Below, piece by piece: positions 12,772 to 16,973 of a stretch of DNA of 16,973 nucleotides (position 1 is its first letter; every line of letters starts with the position of its first letter). The stretch comes from an uncultured Prevotella sp. (GTDB lineage Bacteria; Bacteroidota; Bacteroidia; Bacteroidales; Bacteroidaceae): positions 1-16,973 of the forward strand of contig CAJMAO010000026.1 of assembly GCA_905211345.1 (NCBI GenBank), given 5' to 3'. The notes under the pieces were generated by a model. The model saw only the letters and a program-made list of their open reading frames with translations, was not told the origin of the DNA and searched no databases. Position numbers and translations under genes: made by a program.

Positions 12772-14484
12772 ATGAAAATACTGAAAAAGACCAACATTTA
12801 CGTCCTCGCAGGGTGCGTATGCCTGTCAATGGCGGCCTGTACCGACGACGACAACAACGGCGGCGGCTACACTCCGACCGACGACTACACGTATGTGGGC
12901 AAGGCCGTAGGCAACTTCTCGGCCGACGAATGGTATCCCGGCGGAAAGCTGGGAACCACCGAGAACATCACCGCCGGATGCTATGAAGACGAGACTCCGG
13001 CCGTTACCAACCAAGGGCTCATGGACGAGTTCAACCTCGGCGAGATGTTCTTCGAGCGCGACGTCACGCTCGACACGCCCCCATTCAACGGCCTCGGCCC
13101 GGCCTCGGTGCGCAATTCGTGCATCGACTGCCACCCCGGTTACGGCCACGGCAAGCGTCAGGAGCAATACCGTGCGTCGGCTTTCGGCAACGGATACCTG
13201 CTCGTCGTCTACCATCCCGACAGCCCGGGCAGCAACGACGGACCGTTCATAAGCGAGGTGACAGGTATGCCGCAGACGCAGGCCGTGTCGCCGTTCCTGC
13301 CGCCGGTTGACGAAGATGGCATAAACCTTGCTTGGCATACGGTGCAGGGAACGATGCCGAGCGGACTGTCGGCGGAGCAATTCCCCGACGGCGAGAAGTA
13401 CAGCCTGATATATCCCGAGATAACAATCGACAAGCAGGCGTTCAACACTTACCCGCAGCCCGACAACATAGAGGTGCGCCTCGAGTCGACTATCGGCATC
13501 ATAGGCACGGGCCTCATCGACGCCATACCCGAGGATGAGCTGAAGAAACAGTACCAAGAGGCGGCCAAATACATGGAGCTTAACCCTGCCATGTGGGACA
13601 AGGCGGCCAACGACTGGGCGTCGACGGCATACTACACCAACTTTACCGCTCCCGGCAAGCTGGCCGACGGCACACAGGTAAACGGCCTCATAAAACGCTA
13701 TACGTACGCGCTGACGCGCGCCACGCTGCAAGACGGGGCCGGAGCCAACGCCATGTGGAACATCCCCAACGTGTCGCGCCCCGACCGCCCGAAGCTCTAC
13801 ACCACCACGGCATGGGCCGAGGCTATGTCGAGAAACCAAGACGTGATTGACGCGATCAAGGCCAATCCCGCTTCGCCTTACTACGCCGACGGCACCGACG
13901 CGGGCATAGCCGAGGCCGTGAAGGGGCTGCTTGACCCGTCGACCAACCAGTTTGACAACCCTTGGCACAACTTCGAGGCCGAGATGTCGAACGACAATTT
14001 CTACGCCTTCATGGTGTGGCACCGCGGCTTGGCAATACCGCGCGCCAGAAACTTGCAAGACCCCGACGTGCAACGCGGCAAGGAACTGTTCATGCAAATG
14101 GGCTGCGCAAACTGCCACCGCCCGTCTTGGACCACCGGCGACGACAACTACTGGACACCCGACTGCATAGAAGGCAAGCCGCTGCCGAAGTATCCCGGCC
14201 AGAAGATTTACCCCTACTCCGACTTCATACAGCACCGGCTGTTCATGATAAACGACATCCACAACTCGTGGTGCCGCACCACTCCGCTCTGGGGCCGCGG
14301 CCTGTCGCTGGTCAACACGGGAGCACAAGACCGCCTGCACGACTGCCGCGCGCGCAACGAGATTGAGGCTATAATGTGGCATGCGTACAGCAAGGAGAGC
14401 GACGCATACGAGTCGGCGGAGCAGTTCTACAACCTGCCAAAGGCCGACCGCGACGCCGTCGTGAAGTTCCTTCAGTCTATTTAG
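12772..14484 (+). CDS. Di-heme cytochrome c lipoprotein (di-heme oxidoreductase family)
   Basis: The protein has 570 residues and is a lipoprotein, with lipobox MAAC (Cys23) followed by TDDDNN, again an acidic surface-export-type tail. Two c-type heme sites are visible: CIDCH at residues 117-121 and CANCH at 445-449. The wide separation, the GLGPASVRNSCIDCHPGYG context and the C-terminal DCRARNEIEAIMWH segment match the di-heme oxidoreductases formerly called thiol oxidoreductases (DHOR). These are frequently encoded with imelysins, as here. The family is related to MauG and di-heme peroxidases; the true substrate is unknown. Heme attachment requires a cytochrome c synthase, and a CcsBA gene follows directly. 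I infer electron transfer or metal oxidation/reduction at the outer membrane in support of iron handling. Confidence 0.9.
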   Translation: MKILKKTNIYVLAGCVCLSMAACTDDDNNGGGYTPTDDYTYVGKAVGNFSADEWYPGGKLGTTENITAGCYEDETPAVTNQGLMDEFNLGEMFFERDVTLDTPPFNGLGPASVRNSCIDCHPGYGHGKRQEQYRASAFGNGYLLVVYHPDSPGSNDGPFISEVTGMPQTQAVSPFLPPVDEDGINLAWHTVQGTMPSGLSAEQFPDGEKYSLIYPEITIDKQAFNTYPQPDNIEVRLESTIGIIGTGLIDAIPEDELKKQYQEAAKYMELNPAMWDKAANDWASTAYYTNFTAPGKLADGTQVNGLIKRYTYALTRATLQDGAGANAMWNIPNVSRPDRPKLYTTTAWAEAMSRNQDVIDAIKANPASPYYADGTDAGIAEAVKGLLDPSTNQFDNPWHNFEAEMSNDNFYAFMVWHRGLAIPRARNLQDPDVQRGKELFMQMGCANCHRPSWTTGDDNYWTPDCIEGKPLPKYPGQKIYPYSDFIQHRLFMINDIHNSWCRTTPLWGRGLSLVNTGAQDRLHDCRARNEIEAIMWHAYSKESDAYESAEQFYNLPKADRDAVVKFLQSI

Positions 14485-14514
14485 CGGCGCGCCTATGGGG
14501 CGCACGCTAACCCA

Positions 14515-14608
14515 TTGATAATCAGAGCCCTTGCAAAAGGCCGTCTTTTAGGCTCTAAAAGACGGCCTTTCATCGTGCAAAACATGGCCTTTCGCAAGCC
14601 AAAAGGCC
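14515..14608. repeat. Interspersed palindromes between the cytochrome and ccsBA genes
   Basis: A 15-bp stem pairs 14536-14550 (AAAGGCCGTCTTTTA) with 14556-14570 (TAAAAGACGGCCTTT) around a 5-nt loop. A smaller hairpin follows: GGCCTTT at 14586-14592 with AAAGGCC at 14602-14608, loop CGCAAGCCA. Just upstream is TGATAATCA (14516-14524), then TTGCAAA, the same pairing of motifs found at 9653-9673. The element sits 30-120 nt after the cytochrome stop and before ccsBA, so it could separate or attenuate the two. Confidence 0.82.
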
Positions 14609-14638
14609 GTAGATTACAAAACAAACGATATTTAGCGA

Positions 14639-16900
14639 ATGTTACGTAAGATACTTTTCACGTCATACATACTCGTCATCGCAGTCATGGCGGCCGCCAC
14701 TTTCATCGAGAAATACCGCGGCACTGACTTCGTCCACACGGCCATCTACGGCTCATGGTGGTTCACGGCGCTGTGGGCCTTGCTGGCCGTAGCGGCAGTA
14801 ATCTACCTCATACGCCGCCGCGTGCGCCGCCCGTCGCTCGTGGCCCTGCACGCCTCGCTGCTGCTGATACTGGCCGGAGCGCTGCTCACCCACCTGTCGG
14901 CGCGGCGCGGCATGGTCCGCCTGCGGGCGGGAGTGGAGGTCGGCACTTACTCGGTACTTGACAACCGGGGCAACGTAAAAGAGGAAAAACTGCCCTTCAC
15001 GCTAAGACTCGACACGTTCAGCATCCGATACCATGACGGCACTGAGGCCGTGGCCGACTACGTGTCACGCTTCACCGTAAACGACGGCGGACGCCTGACC
15101 AAGGCCGAAGTGTCGATGAACAACATTTACTCACACCGCTCGATGCGCTTCTACCAGTCGTCTTACGACCGCGACATGCTGGGCAGCATCCTCGCCGTCA
15201 ACTACGACCCGTGGGGCATACCGCTCACCTACGCGGGCTACGCCCTGCTGTTCGTCTCGCTCGCATGGATGCTGTTCGACCCCAAAGGGGCGTTCCGCCG
15301 CCTGCTGCGCAGCCCTTTGGCTAGGCGCGGCGCGCTCACGCTATTGGCATTCACCGCCCTTTCGGCCGGCATCGAGGCGGCTCCCGCGCTGCCGCGTGCC
15401 ACCGCCGAGAAGTTCGGACGCTTGTATATTCTCTACAACGACCGCGTATGCCCATTGCAGACGTTCGCCGTAGACTTCACCAAGAAGCTCTGCGGCAAGG
15501 TTTCTTACGACGGATACACAGCCGAGCAGGTGCTCACCGGCTTCATATTCTGGGGCGACGAGTGGAGCGCCGAACCGCTGTTTAAAGTCAAAGGCGGCGC
15601 CCTGCGCGGCCGACTCCAGCTGCCGGGGCGATGCTCGGTCAACACGTTCTTCAACCCGATGCTGGGCGGTTACGTCCTCGGCCCTTACGTGCAAGAGTAT
15701 TATCAGGGGCGCAACGACAAGTTCCACAAGCAGGTGGCCGACATAGACGACCGCCTGATGATGGTCATGCAGCTGCGGCGCGGCGCGCTGCTGAAAGTGT
15801 TCCCCGTAACGTCTGACGACAAGACAACGTGGTACGCGCCTACCGACAACATAGCCGACAGCCTTGTAGGCGAGGCCGAACGCAGCTACATACGCAACGT
15901 GTTCTCGCTGCTTAACGCCGAAGCCCGCGCCGGGCGCACGGAAAACGTCGACCGGATACTCGACAAGATGCTTAAACACCAGCGGACGAACGCCGGCCCA
16001 TCGCTGCCCACCGACACTCAGGTGAAAGCCGAAAGGGCGTATAACGCCGTGCCGTTCGCCACGATACTGTCAATGACCAACCTTACGGCAGGCGTCCTGC
16101 TGATGGCCCTTGCCATATTCTTCATGGTGAGAGGGAACATTAACACCGATAAAAAGCCGAGGATTTGGATTACGCCGAAGGCCGCCTGCATAGTCGGCCT
16201 GACCGTCAACGCCGTTTCGCTGGCAAGCCTTACGGTATGCCTCGGCCTGCGCTGGGCTGTCTCGGGGCGCGTGCCTATGGGCAACGGATACGAGACAATG
16301 CTGGTTATGGCATGGTCGGTGATGCTGCTCGGTCTTGTGGCCGCACGCCGTTTCCGCATAGCCCTGCCCATGGGGCTGCTCATGTCAGGCTTCTTCCTGC
16401 TGGTGTCCCACATCAACCAGATGGATCCCGGGATAACCCACGTCATGCCGGTGCTCGACTCTCCGCTGCTCAGTCTGCACGTATCGGTCATCATGATGTC
16501 GTTCGCGCTGCTGTCGCTTACGTTCGTATGCGCCGTCACGGCCCTGCTGCTGCGCCTCGCGGGACGGAAAAACGCGCCCACGACAGCCGACCAGACCGAG
16601 AGCCTCGCGCTGCTGTCGCGCCTGATGCTCCACCCCGCCCTCGCGCTGCTCGGTGTCGGGGTGTTCGTCGGGGCGATATGGGCCAACGTCTCGTGGGGCA
16701 CCTACTGGAGCTGGGACGCTAAGGAAGTGTGGGGACTCATCACGCTCATGGTGTACGCCGTGGCCGCTCACGACGCTTCGTTGCCGTTCCTGCGCCGGCC
16801 TGTCGGCTACCATGCGTTCATGGCGATAGCCTTCCTCACCATCATAATGACATACTTCGGGGTAAACTATTTCTTAGGAGGCATGCACTCGTATGCGTGA
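14639..16900 (+). CDS. ccsBA: CcsBA-type cytochrome c synthase (fused ResB/CcsB and CcsA)
   Basis: The protein has 753 residues, the natural fusion of System II cytochrome c biogenesis. The N-terminal ResB-like half has membrane helices in residues 5-90 and again near 195-245, with ResB motifs such as EVSMNNIYSHRSMRFYQSSY. A periplasmic region follows, and the CcsA half begins near residue 470 (ILSMTNLTAGVLLMALAIFF). The heme-binding WWD motif WGTYWSWDAKEVWG starts at residue 686 and is flanked by candidate heme-ligand histidines His614 and His711; His71 or His85 may be the membrane ligand. The enzyme exports heme and attaches it to CxxCH motifs outside the inner membrane. Its position after the di-heme cytochrome suggests it matures that protein, though it may serve other cytochromes. 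No -7 box was recognised. Confidence 0.93.
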   Translation: MLRKILFTSYILVIAVMAAATFIEKYRGTDFVHTAIYGSWWFTALWALLAVAAVIYLIRRRVRRPSLVALHASLLLILAGALLTHLSARRGMVRLRAGVEVGTYSVLDNRGNVKEEKLPFTLRLDTFSIRYHDGTEAVADYVSRFTVNDGGRLTKAEVSMNNIYSHRSMRFYQSSYDRDMLGSILAVNYDPWGIPLTYAGYALLFVSLAWMLFDPKGAFRRLLRSPLARRGALTLLAFTALSAGIEAAPALPRATAEKFGRLYILYNDRVCPLQTFAVDFTKKLCGKVSYDGYTAEQVLTGFIFWGDEWSAEPLFKVKGGALRGRLQLPGRCSVNTFFNPMLGGYVLGPYVQEYYQGRNDKFHKQVADIDDRLMMVMQLRRGALLKVFPVTSDDKTTWYAPTDNIADSLVGEAERSYIRNVFSLLNAEARAGRTENVDRILDKMLKHQRTNAGPSLPTDTQVKAERAYNAVPFATILSMTNLTAGVLLMALAIFFMVRGNINTDKKPRIWITPKAACIVGLTVNAVSLASLTVCLGLRWAVSGRVPMGNGYETMLVMAWSVMLLGLVAARRFRIALPMGLLMSGFFLLVSHINQMDPGITHVMPVLDSPLLSLHVSVIMMSFALLSLTFVCAVTALLLRLAGRKNAPTTADQTESLALLSRLMLHPALALLGVGVFVGAIWANVSWGTYWSWDAKEVWGLITLMVYAVAAHDASLPFLRRPVGYHAFMAIAFLTIIMTYFGVNYFLGGMHSYA

Positions 16901-16919
16901 CACGTCTGGACAAGACGTG
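16901..16919 (+). terminator. Hairpin directly after ccsBA (weak terminator candidate)
   Basis: CACGTCT (16901-16907) and AGACGTG (16913-16919) form a 7-bp stem with loop GGACA, starting at the base after the stop codon. No T-run follows, so intrinsic termination is doubtful. Nothing else is recognisable in the final 54 nt. Confidence 0.35.
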
Positions 16920-16973
16920 GTTCATCCGCAGTTCAGGTGTATGGTAGAATCGTGCAGTGCAAACAGTCTTAGT

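Noticed and set aside
12826..14505. A 559-codon open frame on the minus strand opposite the cytochrome gene.
   Set aside because: It is a shadow of the G+C-rich coding strand: the plus-strand protein has a lipobox and two CxxCH motifs, and the antisense product resembles nothing and is arginine/valine-rich.

Overview
The window looks like the chromosome of a Bacteroidales bacterium, probably Prevotellaceae-like and with a fairly G+C-rich genome. Five genes are preceded by the Bacteroidetes-type -7 box TAnnTTTG. Start codons lack strong Shine-Dalgarno sequences. The proteins are typical of the phylum: a GlsA/GlsB-type acyltransferase pair, a fused SpmA-SpmB protein, an S46 dipeptidyl-peptidase, and lipoproteins with an acidic run straight after the acylated cysteine. 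The family-level placement is inference; no rRNA gene is present to confirm it.

Layout. Positions 1-619 (minus strand) hold the head of the division/cell-wall (dcw) cluster: the 5' end of rsmH and complete mraZ, with an MraZ-type operator and promoter upstream. Positions 620-1508 are a long divergent spacer with palindromic repeats. Positions 1509-3387 (plus strand) hold two acyltransferases resembling the glycine-lipid enzymes GlsA and GlsB, closed by a hairpin. Positions 3564-4793 encode a fused SpmA/SpmB nucleoside-recognition membrane protein with a promoter almost touching its start codon. Positions 4796-5264 are a compact cassette: an AT-rich four-helix-bundle (23S rRNA intervening-sequence type) gene between perfect 32-bp inverted repeats made of 8-bp units. 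A MOP-family polysaccharide flippase (5273-6769) and a secreted S46 dipeptidyl-peptidase of the DPP7 specificity type (6801-8915) follow, then a strong terminator. Positions 9085-9501 encode a small secreted protein of unknown function.

Positions 9993-16900 form a second functional unit: an outer-membrane porin with a glutamate-rich segment, an imelysin-family lipoprotein, a di-heme cytochrome c lipoprotein and a CcsBA-type cytochrome c synthase. Both lipoproteins carry an SDDDD- or TDDD-type sequence after the lipidated Cys, which in Bacteroidetes favours export to the cell surface. I infer a cell-surface, heme-dependent iron (or other metal) handling system with its own cytochrome maturation enzyme.

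The two things most worth following up are the inverted-repeat-bounded four-helix-bundle cassette at 4796-5264, which looks like a small mobile or RNA-processed element that has slipped between two genes, and a family of related hairpins (cores such as AAAAGGCCGTCTTTT) at four intergenic sites.
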